NCBI RefSeq assembly: GCF_003288845.1
Contig: NZ_NHYN01000010.1
Span: forward strand, 1-61,403
Direction: 5' to 3'
From: Helicobacter monodelphidis
Lineage (GTDB): Bacteria; Campylobacterota; Campylobacteria; Campylobacterales; Helicobacteraceae
DNA: 61,403 nucleotides
The notes under the pieces are model-generated. The model made no database searches and had not been told where the DNA came from. It saw only the letters and a list, made by a program, of their open reading frames with translations. Each line of letters opens with the position of its first letter. The first letter of the stretch is position 1. Position numbers and translations under genes: made by a program. Positions 7,723 to 17,286 of this stretch are shown piece by piece.

Positions 7723-8834
7723 CTGCTACAGGCAGAAGTTTGGCTAGGAACAGGCTGAATTGTGCTATTATCTGCTTTTTTGTATTTGAGCGCTTCCTCA
7801 ATAAATTCCCACAATTTTGATGCTGCACTTAAGTATTCCTTTGCACTTTTACTTTCTGGGTGAAAAAAGACAACGGGTTTACCCTCATCACCGCCTTCCC
7901 GCACAATAAGTTCTATCGGAATTTGTGCAAGGAGTTCTGTTTGGAAATCATCAGCGATTGCCTTTGTTGTCCCCTTGCCAAAAATATCATATTCTTTACC
8001 ATTATCAGGACAAATAAAGCCACTCATATTCTCAATAATTCCTGCAATGGGAATTTTTAGTTTGCGAAACATATCAAGACTGCGAGTAGAATCATCAAGC
8101 GAGACTTTTTGTGGTGTTGAAACGGTAATGCCTGCTGTTACTGGAACACTCTGTGCAAGCGTTAATTGTGCATCGCCTGTTCCAGGAGGCATATCAATGA
8201 CTAATACATCAAGTTCACTCCACGCAACATCTCTTAGCATTTGATCAATCGCACGCATAATCATAGGGCCACGCCAAATTAGACTTTGATTTTCTTCATA
8301 TAGAACACCCATACTCATCATTTCTATACCATAAGCAACAAGTGGTTGTAATCTTTTTCCGCTTGAATCCACCTCCGGACGCTGTTTGTTTAGCTTTAGC
8401 ATTCGCGGAATATTTGGTCCATAGATATCTGCATCGAGTAAGCCTACTCTTTTTCCTTGTTGTGCAAGTGCAATTGCAAGGTTCACGCTTGTTGTGGATT
8501 TACCTACACCACCTTTGCCACTACTTACCATTACAAAACTTTTGATATGTGGTGCGAGATTTTTTGCTTGTGTTTTAGCAGGTTCTTGTTTTTGAATTTC
8601 TGGTTGTTCAATACTTAAATGGTATTCTTTTGCATTAAGTGGGCTTAAAGCTTCCTTAATTTCTGATTCTAGTTTCTGCGCAACTTCCGGTACAGAGGAA
8701 GGAATTCGCACAACAACGCTAACTTTGCCATTTTCATCTTTTGCTTCTTTTACAAAACCAAAACTGACAATATCTTTTTGAAAATTTGGGTAGATGACCT
8801 TTTTTAATAAAGAAAGAATTTTTTCATCTAGCAT
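7719..8834 (-). CDS. apbC: Mrp/ApbC iron-sulfur cluster carrier ATPase
   Basis: A 371-residue protein. The N-terminal 85 residues form a MIP18/DUF59-type domain. The ATPase domain starts at about residue 100 with the deviant Walker A SSGKGGVGKSTTSVNLA and continues with DADIYGPNIPRML and VIDMPPGTGDAQLT. The carrier CxxC is reduced to a single cysteine near MSGFICPDNG, as in several Mrp proteins of this group. Mrp/NBP35 proteins bind and pass on Fe-S clusters to apo-enzymes in the cytoplasm. It has a good AAAAGGAG ribosome site and no operon partner. Confidence 0.92.
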   Translation of the reverse strand: MLDEKILSLLKKVIYPNFQKDIVSFGFVKEAKDENGKVSVVVRIPSSVPEVAQKLESEIKEALSPLNAKEYHLSIEQPEIQKQEPAKTQAKNLAPHIKSFVMVSSGKGGVGKSTTSVNLAIALAQQGKRVGLLDADIYGPNIPRMLKLNKQRPEVDSSGKRLQPLVAYGIEMMSMGVLYEENQSLIWRGPMIMRAIDQMLRDVAWSELDVLVIDMPPGTGDAQLTLAQSVPVTAGITVSTPQKVSLDDSTRSLDMFRKLKIPIAGIIENMSGFICPDNGKEYDIFGKGTTKAIADDFQTELLAQIPIELIVREGGDEGKPVVFFHPESKSAKEYLSAASKLWEFIEEALKYKKADNSTIQPVPSQTSACSS

Positions 8835-9225
8835 TAATGCTCCTTTTAAAATGATATTTGAGACTTTTTCAAGCTATGAAACAAAGTATTTATAATAATA
8901 ATCCTTAAAAAACTATAAAAGTTTTTAATAATGTAATGTTATCCCCATTCTATTGCTTAAGAATGACAAAACTTGTCCATATATTGCTCTGTATAGTTTT
9001 ACTTTGTCAAAATTAAGCTAGATTGGGTTTTTGTATATTTGTTGAGTGAGTCAAATATATTGGGCGGTTTGGTGATGGATTTAAGTGAATGCTTTTGGGC
9101 GATGTTAAGGTGTGCTAAAAGGCTAAAAATATTGTTGGTAGGGAATTCGAGTTGAATTGATAAATATATTCCTAAGCATAGATTTCCTATAATGCGAACG
9201 AACTCAAATATTTTAAGGAGCTAAG
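8835..9225. other. Intergenic region between apbC and binding-protein gene
   Basis: About 390 bases between divergent genes. I see no ORF with a ribosome site and no RNA gene. Near the right end TATAAT (9188-9193) and AAGGAG (9216-9221) serve the downstream binding-protein gene. The stretch at 9050-9150 is locally richer in G (words such as TTGGGCGG), which may reflect a decayed gene or untranslated RNA. Confidence 0.5.
9188..9193 (+). promoter_or_regulatory. -10 element of the binding-protein gene
   Basis: TATAAT followed by GCG, about 32 bases before the ATG at 9226. No clear -35, as is usual in Helicobacter. Confidence 0.55.
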
Positions 9226-10341
9226 ATGAAAAAATGGAGCTTGGGTATTGCATTGAGTGCTTTGAGCCTGTGTGCTTGTTTGCAAGCTGATGAAATTAAG
9301 GCAGGGGTTGTGATGCCTCTTAGTGGTGCAGTTGCAGGATATGGGCAGGCTGGGTATAGGGGGCTTGAATTGATGCAAGAATTAATGCCTCAAAATGAAA
9401 AGGGTGATTCTTTAAAGTTTATTATTGTAGATAATAAAAGCGAAAAAATTGAATCTGCAAATGCGATACGTAAGCTTGTTTCAAGTGATAAAGTTGATAT
9501 TGTTTTTGGTCCAATGATTACAACAAATGCTCTTGCTATGGCAAAAACAGCTGAAGATTCTAAAACACCACTTGTCCCAGCTGTGGCGACTGGTGATCGC
9601 GTAACAAAAGGCAAAAAATTTGTTACACGTATTGCCTTTGCGGATAGTTTTCAAGGCACAATTAATGCTAATTTTGCTTATAATGATTTGAAAGCAAAGA
9701 CGGCGGCAATTTTATTTGATAGTAGCAGTGATTATTCAATTGGCTTGACAATGGCGTTTAAGGAACAATTCCAAAAATTGGGTGGAAAAATTGTTGCAGA
9801 GTCTGAATTTAAGGCTGGTGGTAAGGATTTTAAGGCTCAGCTATCTAATGTAAAAGCAAAAAATCCTGATGTCTTATTTATTCCTGTTTACTACAATGAG
9901 GCAGCGTTGATTATGGTGCAGTATCAGCAGTTAGGTTTAAAAATGCCTGTAGTTGGTGGAGATGGGGTTGCTAGTAATAAGATTTTCTTTGATGTAGGCA
10001 AAGAAGCAACAGAAGGTGTTATGGTTACAGATTATTATTCAACAAATAGCCAACAAACAGAATTAGGAAAAAAATTTATTCAAGCATATGAAAATAAATA
10101 TAAAGAGAGTGTTTCTAGCTTTAGTATGATGTTTGCAGATGCGTATGTGTTAGCACTAAAAGCAGTTGCAGAATGCCCTAAAAATGATAAAGTTTGCTTG
10201 AATGATAAGATTCGAAATGTAGAAAATTTTGAGGGCGTAAGCGGTGTTTTTAGCTTAAAGAATGGTGAGGCGATTCGTAGTGCCGTTATTAATGAGGTTA
10301 AAAATGGACAACTTGTTTATAAAACAACAGTTAATCCTTAA
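9226..10341 (+). CDS. ABC-type periplasmic binding protein, branched-chain amino acid (LivJ) type
   Basis: A 371-residue secreted protein. The signal peptide is MKKWSLGIALSALSLCACLQA; cleavage after A21 is likely, though LCAC could also serve as a weak lipobox. The mature part is a Peripla_BP_6 fold: AGVVMPLSGAVAGYGQAGYR at the start, VFGPMITTNALAMA, VPAVATGDRV near residue 120, and DVLFIPVYYNEAALIM near residue 222. Family members bind leucine/isoleucine/valine, amides or other small ligands and deliver them to an ABC permease. No permease or ATPase gene is adjacent, so its partner must be elsewhere. It is monocistronic, with the promoter at 9188. Confidence 0.88.
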   Translation: MKKWSLGIALSALSLCACLQADEIKAGVVMPLSGAVAGYGQAGYRGLELMQELMPQNEKGDSLKFIIVDNKSEKIESANAIRKLVSSDKVDIVFGPMITTNALAMAKTAEDSKTPLVPAVATGDRVTKGKKFVTRIAFADSFQGTINANFAYNDLKAKTAAILFDSSSDYSIGLTMAFKEQFQKLGGKIVAESEFKAGGKDFKAQLSNVKAKNPDVLFIPVYYNEAALIMVQYQQLGLKMPVVGGDGVASNKIFFDVGKEATEGVMVTDYYSTNSQQTELGKKFIQAYENKYKESVSSFSMMFADAYVLALKAVAECPKNDKVCLNDKIRNVENFEGVSGVFSLKNGEAIRSAVINEVKNGQLVYKTTVNP

Positions 10342-10349
10342 TTTACTCT

Positions 10350-10398
10350 AATGTATCCGATAGAGGTAAGTATTATTCTGTTACCTGTCGGATGCATT
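10350..10398. terminator. Bidirectional hairpin between convergent genes
   Basis: AATGTATCCGA-tag-AGGTAA (10350-10369) pairs with TTACCT-g-TCGGATGCATT (10381-10398) around an 11-base loop. The stem lies just after the binding-protein stop and runs into the last codons of the converging aminotransferase gene, so it probably ends transcription in one or both directions. A T-run is absent. Confidence 0.55.
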
Positions 10399-11473
10399 GT
10401 GCAATGTATTGAATCTCTTCATCAGTTAGGTATGGATTCATAGGAATGGAAAGCACTTCTTCACTTGCCAGTTCGGTGCAAGGAAAATCCCCTTTTTTGT
10501 AGCCTAAATTTTGGAAACATTCTTGCAAATGGAAGCCTAAGGGGTAGTGGATGGCTGTTGGAATATGGCATTTTTTTAGTTTTTCTTGCACAAGGGAGCG
10601 ATTTTTTACTCTTAAGGTATATTGTGCAAATACAGAGGTTCTATCCTTTGCAATTTTGGGTAGAATCACATTGCTCCCTTGCAGTAAGAGATGATATTTA
10701 TTTGCTACATCTTGTCGTTTTTTAATATCTGATGTAAAAACTTTGAGTTTAATGCGTAAAATAGCGGCTTGTATAGAATCTAGGCGCCCGCCAATCCCAA
10801 TGTATCGATGAAAATAACGTTTTGTTTGTCCATGAATGCGTAAGCTTTTGATGATTTGTGCAAGATTAGCATCCTTTGTAAAAACAGCTCCACCATCGCC
10901 ATAGCACCCCAAAGGCTTTGATGGAAAAAAGCTTGTTGTTGTGATATTACAAAGCATTGAATCCTTTTGCCCTTGAAATGTTGCTCCAAAGCTTTGTGCA
11001 CCATCAAGAATGAGGGCAAGAGAATTTTGCGTTGCAATTTCTTGCAACTTTGCAATATTAGGTGGTTGCCCATAGAGGCTAACGGCTAGAATTGCCTTTG
11101 TTTTGGGAGTAATTACTGCTTGAATCAGGTTAACATCAAGATTGTAATCTTCTAAAGAAATATCAACAAAAACCGGTTTTGCACCTAAAAGTGTTATGAT
11201 TTCAGCAGTCGCAATAAAGGAAAAAGATGTTGTAATGACTTCGTCGCCATTCTTTATGCCTAAAGCCATCAATGCCAAAAGCAGTGCATCAGTGCCACTA
11301 GAACAGCTAATAGCGTGAATATTGCCGATAAATGCTTCTAGCTCTTTTTCTAAATATTCTACTTCCTCGCCCATAATGTAGTTTGCATTTCTGCAAATGT
11401 GCAAAACCGCCTCTTCAATCTCTGTTTGTTGTCGTAAGTGAGCTTTTTGTAAGTTTGCAAAATCAATTTTCAC
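10373..11473 (-). CDS. DegT/DnrJ/EryC1/StrS sugar aminotransferase, WbpE-like
   Basis: A 366-residue PLP enzyme of the nucleotide-sugar aminotransferase family. It shows [18 protein letters not shown] near residue 60, [29 protein letters not shown] with the PLP-contacting Asp, and the Schiff-base lysine in [15 protein letters not shown] near residue 185. With the adjacent WbpD-like acetyltransferase it would make the 3-amino, then 3-acetamido, group of a UDP-2,3-diacetamido sugar for surface glycan. GTG at 11473 is chosen because AAGGA lies 6 bases upstream; it overlaps the end of the acetyltransferase by 11 bases. The dehydrogenase steps (WbpA/WbpB) are not in the window. Confidence 0.85.
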   Translation of the reverse strand: MKIDFANLQKAHLRQQTEIEEAVLHICRNANYIMGEEVEYLEKELEAFIGNIHAISCSSGTDALLLALMALGIKNGDEVITTSFSFIATAEIITLLGAKPVFVDISLEDYNLDVNLIQAVITPKTKAILAVSLYGQPPNIAKLQEIATQNSLALILDGAQSFGATFQGQKDSMLCNITTTSFFPSKPLGCYGDGGAVFTKDANLAQIIKSLRIHGQTKRYFHRYIGIGGRLDSIQAAILRIKLKVFTSDIKKRQDVANKYHLLLQGSNVILPKIAKDRTSVFAQYTLRVKNRSLVQEKLKKCHIPTAIHYPLGFHLQECFQNLGYKKGDFPCTELASEEVLSIPMNPYLTDEEIQYIAQCIRQVTE

Positions 11474-12047
11474 CAAGAATCCTTATTGTTTGATTGGAAA
11501 GTATATATTGTGTACCATCATAACTATCAATGGCAATGTTATCGGCATTAAAAGACATACGATTACCTCCCTTATCTACCCAGCCGATTTGTCTAGCAGG
11601 GTTACCAACCATTAAAGCATAAGCTGGAACATCGTGTATAATGACGCTACCTGCACCTACAAAGGCGTATTCACCAATGCATACACCACAGACAATTGTT
11701 GCGTTTGCACCAATTGAGCAACCCTTTTTGAGTAATGTTTTTTTAAATTCATTGCGACGAATAATGAATGCACGTGGATTGATAACATTTGTAAATACCA
11801 TTGAAGGTCCCAAAAATACATTTTCTTCGCATTCCACACCTTCATAAATGCTGATATTATTCTGAATTTTGCAACCATCAGCAATATTAACACGTGGTCC
11901 TACGACACAATTTTGTCCAAAAGAGCAGTTTTTTCCAATCTCACTTCCTTCTAAAATATGACTAAAATGCCATATTTTTGTCCCCTCACCAATCTTAACC
12001 CCATCATCAATTAAAGCGGTAGAATGAGCAAAATAATGTTTTTCCAT
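11463..12047 (-). CDS. Hexapeptide-repeat N-acetyltransferase, WbpD/WlbB-like
   Basis: The product is 194 residues of left-handed beta-helix built of hexapeptide repeats ([20 protein letters not shown], then [19 protein letters not shown]). It carries the WbpD/WlbB hallmarks [12 protein letters not shown] and [20 protein letters not shown], ending with [14 protein letters not shown]. These enzymes acetylate the 3-amino group of UDP-GlcNAc3N-uronic acid on the way to di-N-acetylated mannuronic or glucuronic acids in O-antigen or glycoprotein glycan. It is translated just before the aminotransferase and overlaps it, so the pair forms a two-gene operon. An AAGGAAAG ribosome site is present. Confidence 0.88.
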   Translation of the reverse strand: MEKHYFAHSTALIDDGVKIGEGTKIWHFSHILEGSEIGKNCSFGQNCVVGPRVNIADGCKIQNNISIYEGVECEENVFLGPSMVFTNVINPRAFIIRRNEFKKTLLKKGCSIGANATIVCGVCIGEYAFVGAGSVIIHDVPAYALMVGNPARQIGWVDKGGNRMSFNADNIAIDSYDGTQYILSNQTIRILGEN

Positions 12048-12125
12048 TTCTTTCCTTAATGTCTATGCGGAATGATTATAGCATATTATGGTAGTCTATG
12101 TAGGGTGAAAATTCCCTTTAGAAAA

Positions 12126-13103
12126 TTAGCTGGGGCTTTGTATCTCCTGTAGAGTTTCATTATTTTCTAGTTCTTTTTCTTTGAATTCTCCATACGCCAT
12201 AATACGTTCATAACGTTGCAAGAGGTAGTTATCTGTGGAACGAATCTGTTGTAGTGAGGTCTCAAAATAGGTAGCAATACTTCGTGCTGCCCCCTCTTTG
12301 TCGCGATGTGCACCGATGTCTGGTTCATCAAGAATGGCATCAATTAGGTTTGCTTTTTTTAGAGCATCGGGCGTAATTTTAAGTGCTTTTGTTGCATTTT
12401 CAATTTTGCTTGGGTCACTCCACAAGATTGCAGCACAACCTTCAGGTGAGATAACACTAAAAACAGAATATTTCATCATTGCCAATCGGTCGGCGACACC
12501 TAAAGCTAAAGCACCGCCACTCCCGCCTTCACCAATTACAACAGCAATAACAGGAATTCTTAAAGTGCTAAATTCTTGCAAATTTCTAGCGATTGCCTCA
12601 CTTTGTCCTCTTTCTTCTGCACCAATTCCGCAATAAGCACCGGGTGTATCAATCAGCATTAATAAAGGAATATCAAATTTTTCCGCCATTTTTGCTACTC
12701 TAAGAGCTTTGCGGTAACCTTCTGGATTAGGCATCCCAAAATTTCTTGCAATTTTATTTTTTGTCCCTCTACCTTTTTCTTCACCAATAATTATTACTTT
12801 TTCATTATTTAGATACCCAATAAATGCTACAATTGCACCATCATCGGCAAAATGGCGGTCGCCGTGAATTTCAATATAATCTTTTAATAACATATGAATA
12901 TAATCGATAGCATAGGGGCGGTCTGGGTGACGCGCCAACTGTAATTTCTGATAATCACTTAAATTGCCATAAACCTGCTGAATTTCTTTCTTCAGGTCAT
13001 CTTGAAGAATCTCGCACGCACGCGTATCATTGCGAATTGTCGCAATTTTAATTTCTTCTTGAATACTTTTAATTGTCTGTTCGAAGTCTAAATAAGTTGC
13101 CAC
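12126..13103 (-). CDS. accA: Acetyl-CoA carboxylase carboxyltransferase subunit alpha
   Basis: A 325-residue protein of the usual length for AccA. It has an N-terminal helical part and a crotonase-type core with [40 protein letters not shown] and [14 protein letters not shown] (oxyanion loop). With AccD it transfers carboxyl from biotin-BCCP to acetyl-CoA, forming malonyl-CoA in the cytoplasm. The start is GTG, with AAGG about 8 bases upstream. It lies 10 bases after fabF in the same direction, so carboxylase and elongation genes are expressed together. AccD and AccBC are not in the window. Confidence 0.96.
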   Translation of the reverse strand: MATYLDFEQTIKSIQEEIKIATIRNDTRACEILQDDLKKEIQQVYGNLSDYQKLQLARHPDRPYAIDYIHMLLKDYIEIHGDRHFADDGAIVAFIGYLNNEKVIIIGEEKGRGTKNKIARNFGMPNPEGYRKALRVAKMAEKFDIPLLMLIDTPGAYCGIGAEERGQSEAIARNLQEFSTLRIPVIAVVIGEGGSGGALALGVADRLAMMKYSVFSVISPEGCAAILWSDPSKIENATKALKITPDALKKANLIDAILDEPDIGAHRDKEGAARSIATYFETSLQQIRSTDNYLLQRYERIMAYGEFKEKELENNETLQEIQSPS

Positions 13104-13113
13104 TATACTGCCT

Positions 13114-14358
13114 TTATACCGCTTTAAAGATGATTACCCCATTTGTTCCACCAAAACCAAAAGAATTGCTCATTGTCGCGTTAACGTTCGCCTTCCTTGC
13201 TTCATTTGGAATATAATCTAGGTCACATTCTGGGTCATTTGTCTCTTGGTTGATTGTTGGAGGTAATATACCTTCCTTTATCGCAAGAATGGAGATAATG
13301 GCCTCAAGCCCTCCGGCAGCACCTAAGCAATGTCCAATCTGCCCTTTTGTGGAGCTAACGGGAGGGACTTTATCTTTACCGCCAAAAGCGTGTTTAAGGG
13401 CGATAGTTTCGTAAAGGTCATTATATTTTGTGCTTGTGCCATGTGCGTTAACATAATCAATTGGACAATTCGCCATTTTGAGGGCAGCCTGCATTGCACG
13501 AAATGCACCCTCTCCCTCTGGAGCAGGAGTTGTAATATGGTTTGCGTCTCCGCTTTCTCCAAAACCGATAATTTCAGCATAGATGGTTGCACCACGTTTT
13601 TTGGCAAGATCATAGTCTTCTAGCACCAAAGCTGCCGCACCTTCACCCATAACAAATCCACTACGTTCTGCATCGAATGGGCGGGAAGCCTTAAGGGGTT
13701 CGTCATTTCTGTCGCACAGTGCTTTCATTGCTGCAAAACCACCAATCCCAACACCACAAATCGCTGATTCAGCAGCAACAACAAGCATTCTTTCAGCACC
13801 ACTAAGCATAATTGTCTTAGATGCCTCAATGATAGCATGCGTACCTGCCGCACAAGCTGTTACAGAAGCTAGATTTGGTCCTTTAATGCCAAAGAGGATA
13901 GAAGTAAAACCCCCCAACATATTGACAAGGGCAGACGGAATAAAAAACGGAGTGATTCTCCGCGGTCCTCGTTGTGCATTGACAACAGAATTCGCTTCAA
14001 TATTAGGAAGTCCACCAATACCTGAACCAGAACTTACACCAAATAACTCCGGTAAAACTCCATCAATTAGACGATTTTGGCTATCCACTAAGCCTGAATC
14101 TTGCATTGCCTCAATGGAAGCCTTAATTCCTAGTTGGATAAAGCGGTCAGCTTTTTTTACCTCTTTTGCATCCATTATGGAGGTAGGGTCGAAGTCTGTA
14201 ATTTCTGCAGCAATTTTTACTGGAAATTCGCTGACATCGAAACTAGAGATTCGTTTAACTCCACAATGCCCTTCAGTAATGGCTTTAAAAGAATCCCTAC
14301 AGTTTTGCCCAACAGCATTAATCATTCCTATTCCTGTAACTACTACTCTACGCAACAT
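13114..14358 (-). CDS. fabF: 3-oxoacyl-ACP synthase II (KASII)
   Basis: A 414-residue thiolase-fold condensing enzyme. The catalytic cysteine is in [13 protein letters not shown] near residue 165. The two active-site histidines are in [11 protein letters not shown] near residue 304 and [12 protein letters not shown] near residue 340. The C-terminal [14 protein letters not shown] is the family's glycine-rich gate. It elongates acyl-ACP with malonyl-ACP. The ribosome site AAGGAGGAT is near-consensus. A 20-base palindrome separates it from acpP upstream. Confidence 0.97.
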   Translation of the reverse strand: MLRRVVVTGIGMINAVGQNCRDSFKAITEGHCGVKRISSFDVSEFPVKIAAEITDFDPTSIMDAKEVKKADRFIQLGIKASIEAMQDSGLVDSQNRLIDGVLPELFGVSSGSGIGGLPNIEANSVVNAQRGPRRITPFFIPSALVNMLGGFTSILFGIKGPNLASVTACAAGTHAIIEASKTIMLSGAERMLVVAAESAICGVGIGGFAAMKALCDRNDEPLKASRPFDAERSGFVMGEGAAALVLEDYDLAKKRGATIYAEIIGFGESGDANHITTPAPEGEGAFRAMQAALKMANCPIDYVNAHGTSTKYNDLYETIALKHAFGGKDKVPPVSSTKGQIGHCLGAAGGLEAIISILAIKEGILPPTINQETNDPECDLDYIPNEARKANVNATMSNSFGFGGTNGVIIFKAV

Positions 14359-14378
14359 ATCCTCCTTAGGGTAACTTT

Positions 14379-14402
14379 AAGGGGAGAATTCTCCCCTTTT
14401 TT
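14379..14402. terminator. Perfect 20-bp palindrome with T-run between acpP and fabF
   Basis: AAGGGGAGAATTCTCCCCTT (14379-14398) is fully self-complementary and is followed on the plus strand by a run of T. Read on the minus strand, the coding direction, the run precedes the hairpin. It is therefore a good intrinsic terminator only for antisense transcription, while in the acpP-fabF mRNA it is a stable stem that could protect the abundant acpP message or partly stop the polymerase. Confidence 0.65.
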
Positions 14403-14408
14403 CTGCCA

Positions 14409-14645
14409 TTATTTTTTGTGGGATTCGATGTAATCAACAACATCTTTTACGGTTTTAATCTTTTCCGCGTCTGCATCTGGAATTTCAATTCCAAACTTTT
14501 CCTCAATTGCCATAACAAGCTCGACAACATCAAGAGAATCCGCATTCAAATCCTCTGTAAAAGTTGCATTCTCTTTAACGATATTCTCATCAACATTAAG
14601 CTGCTCTGTAACGATTGCTTTGACTTGTTCAAAAACTGCTGACAT
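14409..14645 (-). CDS. acpP: Acyl carrier protein
   Basis: The product has 78 acidic residues. The phosphopantetheine serine is in the motif [18 protein letters not shown] (Ser37). It carries growing acyl chains through fatty-acid and lipid A synthesis. The ATG at 14645 follows AGGAGC by 6 bases; an earlier in-frame ATG about 15 codons upstream lacks a ribosome site and would add a non-ACP N-terminus. It sits between fabG and fabF, the standard arrangement. Confidence 0.97.
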   Translation of the reverse strand: MSAVFEQVKAIVTEQLNVDENIVKENATFTEDLNADSLDVVELVMAIEEKFGIEIPDADAEKIKTVKDVVDYIESHKK

Positions 14646-14719
14646 CTGATTGCTCCTATTTTGTAAAATATTTGAGTTGTATTTTATCAAAGATTTCTTA
14701 ACTAAAATCTTTTACAAGA

Positions 14720-15463
14720 CTACATATATAGCCCACCATTGACTCTTAGTACCTCGCCTGTGATGTATGAAGCATAATCGCTTAATAGATACGCCACAGC
14801 ATAAGCAACATCAGTCGTTGTCCCAAACCGCCCCAAAGGGATATTTTTAGTGTATTCAGCTTTAATTTCGTCTTTGAGTGTGTCTGTCATTTCTGTGCTG
14901 ATAAATCCCGGTGCAATAGCATTAAAGCGAACATTCCTGCTTGCACCTTCAAGAGCAAGAGATTTTGTTAAAGATATTATCCCGCCTTTACTTGCAGCAT
15001 AATTGCATTGCCCCATATTTCCGCGTTCTCCAACAATAGAAGAGAGGTTTACCACACTGCCAAAACGTTGCTTACTCATTACCTTGAGTGCTTCTCTTGA
15101 ACCAATAAAAGCCGATGTTAGGTTTGCTGTGAGGATTTGATTGAAGTCTTGTACTTTCATGCGTAAGGCAAGTTTATCGTTGGTGATTCCGGCGTTATTG
15201 ACAAGATATCCACATTCACCATCGCTGTCGCAAATTACCTTGAATGCAGCAACAAACTCTTCCTCGTTTGTAGCGTCAAAGAGGAGTATAGCTGCTTGTC
15301 CTCCATCTTTCTCAATCTCATCTTTCAAATCCTCTGCCATCTGTTTGTTTGAACGATAATTAATCCAAACCTTTAACCCCATTTTGGCTAACACCTTACA
15401 GATTTCCGCTCCAATTCCACGACTTCCGCCTGTTACAAGTACATTCTTTTTGCTAAACTTCAT
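14720..15463 (-). CDS. fabG: 3-oxoacyl-ACP reductase
   Basis: A 247-residue short-chain dehydrogenase. It has the NADP-binding TGGSRGIGAEI near residue 11, NNAG near residue 90, and the catalytic Ser-Tyr-Lys in LSSIVGERGNMGQCNYAASK near residues 142-159. The C-terminus ends in ITGEVLRVNGGLYM, typical of FabG. It reduces 3-ketoacyl-ACP in each elongation cycle. It is first of the fatty-acid block fabG-acpP-fabF-accA and follows rpsU by about 30 bases. Confidence 0.96.
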   Translation of the reverse strand: MKFSKKNVLVTGGSRGIGAEICKVLAKMGLKVWINYRSNKQMAEDLKDEIEKDGGQAAILLFDATNEEEFVAAFKVICDSDGECGYLVNNAGITNDKLALRMKVQDFNQILTANLTSAFIGSREALKVMSKQRFGSVVNLSSIVGERGNMGQCNYAASKGGIISLTKSLALEGASRNVRFNAIAPGFISTEMTDTLKDEIKAEYTKNIPLGRFGTTTDVAYAVAYLLSDYASYITGEVLRVNGGLYM

Positions 15464-15495
15464 TACATTCCTTAAAAAACCGTGATAGACACTAG

Positions 15496-15708
15496 TTATA
15501 GCCGTGATTCATAACGACGTAACATATAAAGTCTTTTGAGCATTTTTTTTCTCGCACTAATTTTTTGTTTTTTTCGTTTTTCTGTTTTTGGTTCAAAAAA
15601 ACGTCTTGCACGACATTCTGTAACAACCAAGTTGCGATCAGTCTGCTTTTTGAATCGCCGATAAGCTTCTTCAAAAGATTCCTGTTCTCTTACTTTGATG
15701 CCCGGCAT
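15496..15708 (-). CDS. rpsU: 30S ribosomal protein S21
   Basis: A very basic 70-residue protein starting [20 protein letters not shown], with the S21 signature [20 protein letters not shown] and a lysine-rich tail. S21 helps the 30S subunit pair with the Shine-Dalgarno of mRNAs. The ATG at 15708, preceded by GGTGGTGAGAG, gives the normal length; the frame is open further upstream, but this is not S21-like. It leads into fabG. Confidence 0.96.
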   Translation of the reverse strand: MPGIKVREQESFEEAYRRFKKQTDRNLVVTECRARRFFEPKTEKRKKQKISARKKMLKRLYMLRRYESRL

Positions 15709-15797
15709 ACTCTCACCACCTTTTCTATAATATAAATCTCCAAAAGGAGCAGTACATTTTAAGCATTTTTTACTTAAAAATACCTCTTTTTGTTTTT

Positions 15798-16637
15798 TTA
15801 TGATGCTACTTGTGTTAGAATTGTTGCAAATTTTCTCATATTTTGTTCCCATTCTCCACCAAGTGGGTCTAATTCTACGACGCCAATTTTTAAATCTTGA
15901 GCAATTTGACGTGCAACTCTATCTGAATAGCCTTTTTGGGTAACAATAAGGGTTATTTTTTCTTGCCTTGCTATTTTGAGTATGCGATTTAATTCTTTTC
16001 CACGAGGTTCTCGTCCATCTATCTCAATGGGAAGTTGAGTAAAACCAAATTCAGCTGCAAAATAGCCCCAAGAAGGGTGAAGAACCATAAAAGTTCTTCG
16101 TTTAACAGGTGTAAGTTGGGCTTGTAATTGTGTATAAAGCATATCCAATTCTTTTTCTAAAATTTTGTAATTATTTAGATAAAAATCTTTATTTTGTGGG
16201 TCAATTTGTATAATCGCCATTAAAGAATTTTGTGCAATCATTTTTACATTCTGTACATTTAGCCAAATATGTGGGTCATAGGTGGAATGCCCATGCCCAT
16301 GCTGATGATTTCCGATTTTACGCACTCCAGATTGTGTTTTAACGATCTTCATTTGCGGATTATTGCTACTAAAACGTTTCAGCCAAATTCGTTCAAATTC
16401 TACTCCAATTGCTAAAAATAGTGGCGAGTCTGCCATTTCTTGCATAATGATGGGCTTTGGTTCATAGGTGTGTGCATCATAGCCACTTTGAATGAGGCTT
16501 GTTAGTTTCACTTTGTCTTGCACAATTTTCTTTGTCCAAAATTCCTGTGCTTGTATGCTCATAAAAACGTGAGGTCTAGAATCCGTATAGCCAAATTGAA
16601 AAAGACACAAGAAAACAAATAAAATATATTTTGTCAA
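15798..16637 (-). CDS. Metal ABC transporter substrate-binding protein, ZnuA-like
   Basis: This 279-residue secreted protein is of the cluster A-I metal-binding type. After a signal peptide ([19 protein letters not shown]) come [12 protein letters not shown], the first metal histidine in [11 protein letters not shown], a short His-rich loop [15 protein letters not shown], the third histidine in [10 protein letters not shown] near residue 185, and an Asp near the C-terminal [11 protein letters not shown]. These residues bind zinc or manganese. TTG at 16637 is chosen because AAGGAG lies 6 bases upstream; an ATG further upstream would run into cutA. No membrane or ATPase subunit is nearby, so it is an orphan here. 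Confidence 0.83.
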   Translation of the reverse strand: MTKYILFVFLCLFQFGYTDSRPHVFMSIQAQEFWTKKIVQDKVKLTSLIQSGYDAHTYEPKPIIMQEMADSPLFLAIGVEFERIWLKRFSSNNPQMKIVKTQSGVRKIGNHQHGHGHSTYDPHIWLNVQNVKMIAQNSLMAIIQIDPQNKDFYLNNYKILEKELDMLYTQLQAQLTPVKRRTFMVLHPSWGYFAAEFGFTQLPIEIDGREPRGKELNRILKIARQEKITLIVTQKGYSDRVARQIAQDLKIGVVELDPLGGEWEQNMRKFATILTQVAS

Positions 16638-16648
16638 AACAGTCTCCT

Positions 16649-16972
16649 TTATTTTTTTGTTTCTAAGATGGATTGCTTTATCCACTCTAAATAAGCATTT
16701 GTGCCATCTATAATGGGTGTGACTATGATTTGTGGTAAATCATAAGAAGAATGCTTGCAGATTAAGTCTTGCAAAGATTCTTGGATATTCCGCATAGTCT
16801 TGCAAGAAAGTTTAACTTCTTGACTAATGCAAACTTCATTCTCCCAAATATAATAACTTTCAATAGGACATAATTGAACGCAAGCGGCATAGCGATGTTC
16901 AATTATGATTTTTGCAAGTTTAGATGCGATGGTATGATTCTCACAAGTAGTGGTGAGTTCAATATATTCCAT
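16649..16972 (-). CDS. cutA: CutA1 divalent-cation tolerance family protein
   Basis: A 107-residue ferredoxin-like trimeric protein. It has CutA features: TTTCENHTIASKLAKIIIEH at the start, RYAACVQLCPIESYYIWENE near residue 30, and EVKLSCKT with SYDLPQIIVTPIIDG further on. Originally linked to copper tolerance in E. coli, its exact role remains unclear. The ATG overlaps the previous stop as TGATG, so it is translationally coupled to the upstream membrane protein, and it precedes the ZnuA-like gene. The context suggests metal handling. Confidence 0.9.
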   Translation of the reverse strand: MEYIELTTTCENHTIASKLAKIIIEHRYAACVQLCPIESYYIWENEVCISQEVKLSCKTMRNIQESLQDLICKHSSYDLPQIIVTPIIDGTNAYLEWIKQSILETKK

Positions 16973-17286
16973 CAAACCTCACCCATACGTTTTTTGAGAT
17001 TCTTAAAATCCTGTCTTTGTTTTTCTTCTCTATCGCCGTCGCTACGCAATTTTTTCTTTTCTTCTAAACGTTCACTTTCTAAAAATGCTTGTCTCTCCCT
17101 TGCTTCCTTCATTTTCTGAATAAACTCCTCACGTTGTTTTGGATTTTGAAAAGTGATAGGCTTAAGCCATAGAATCGCCAACACAAATAAGAAAAAAAAT
17201 ATCGCAATTTGCATATTGCCCGTAAGATAATGCCAAGCAATTGCAACCATTCCTGCAATTAAGAATTTTAAAATAAATTGAAGCAT
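16972..17286 (-). CDS. Membrane-anchored coiled-coil protein, unknown
   Basis: A 104-residue protein. Two hydrophobic segments (about residues 3-20 and 26-43) form a hairpin. Then follows a highly charged helix from about residue 50 (EEFIQKMKEARERQAF through KKLRSDGDREEKQRQDFKNL) likely to form a coiled coil in the cytoplasm. I recognise no family. It sits between the cysteine-depleted HdrB-like gene (its ATG overlaps that gene's stop) and cutA. It may anchor a complex formed by its neighbours, but this is only inferred from operon structure. Confidence 0.75.
   Translation of the reverse strand: MLQFILKFLIAGMVAIAWHYLTGNMQIAIFFFLFVLAILWLKPITFQNPKQREEFIQKMKEARERQAFLESERLEEKKKLRSDGDREEKQRQDFKNLKKRMGEV

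Noticed and set aside
13829-14374. 181-codon frame opposite fabF
   Set aside because: Long only because fabF codon use avoids stops on the other strand; the fabF active-site motifs on the minus strand are complete.
16638-16685. ATG start for the ZnuA-like gene 16 codons upstream
   Set aside because: It would overlap cutA, has no ribosome site and spoils the signal peptide; TTG at 16637 has AAGGAG at the right distance.
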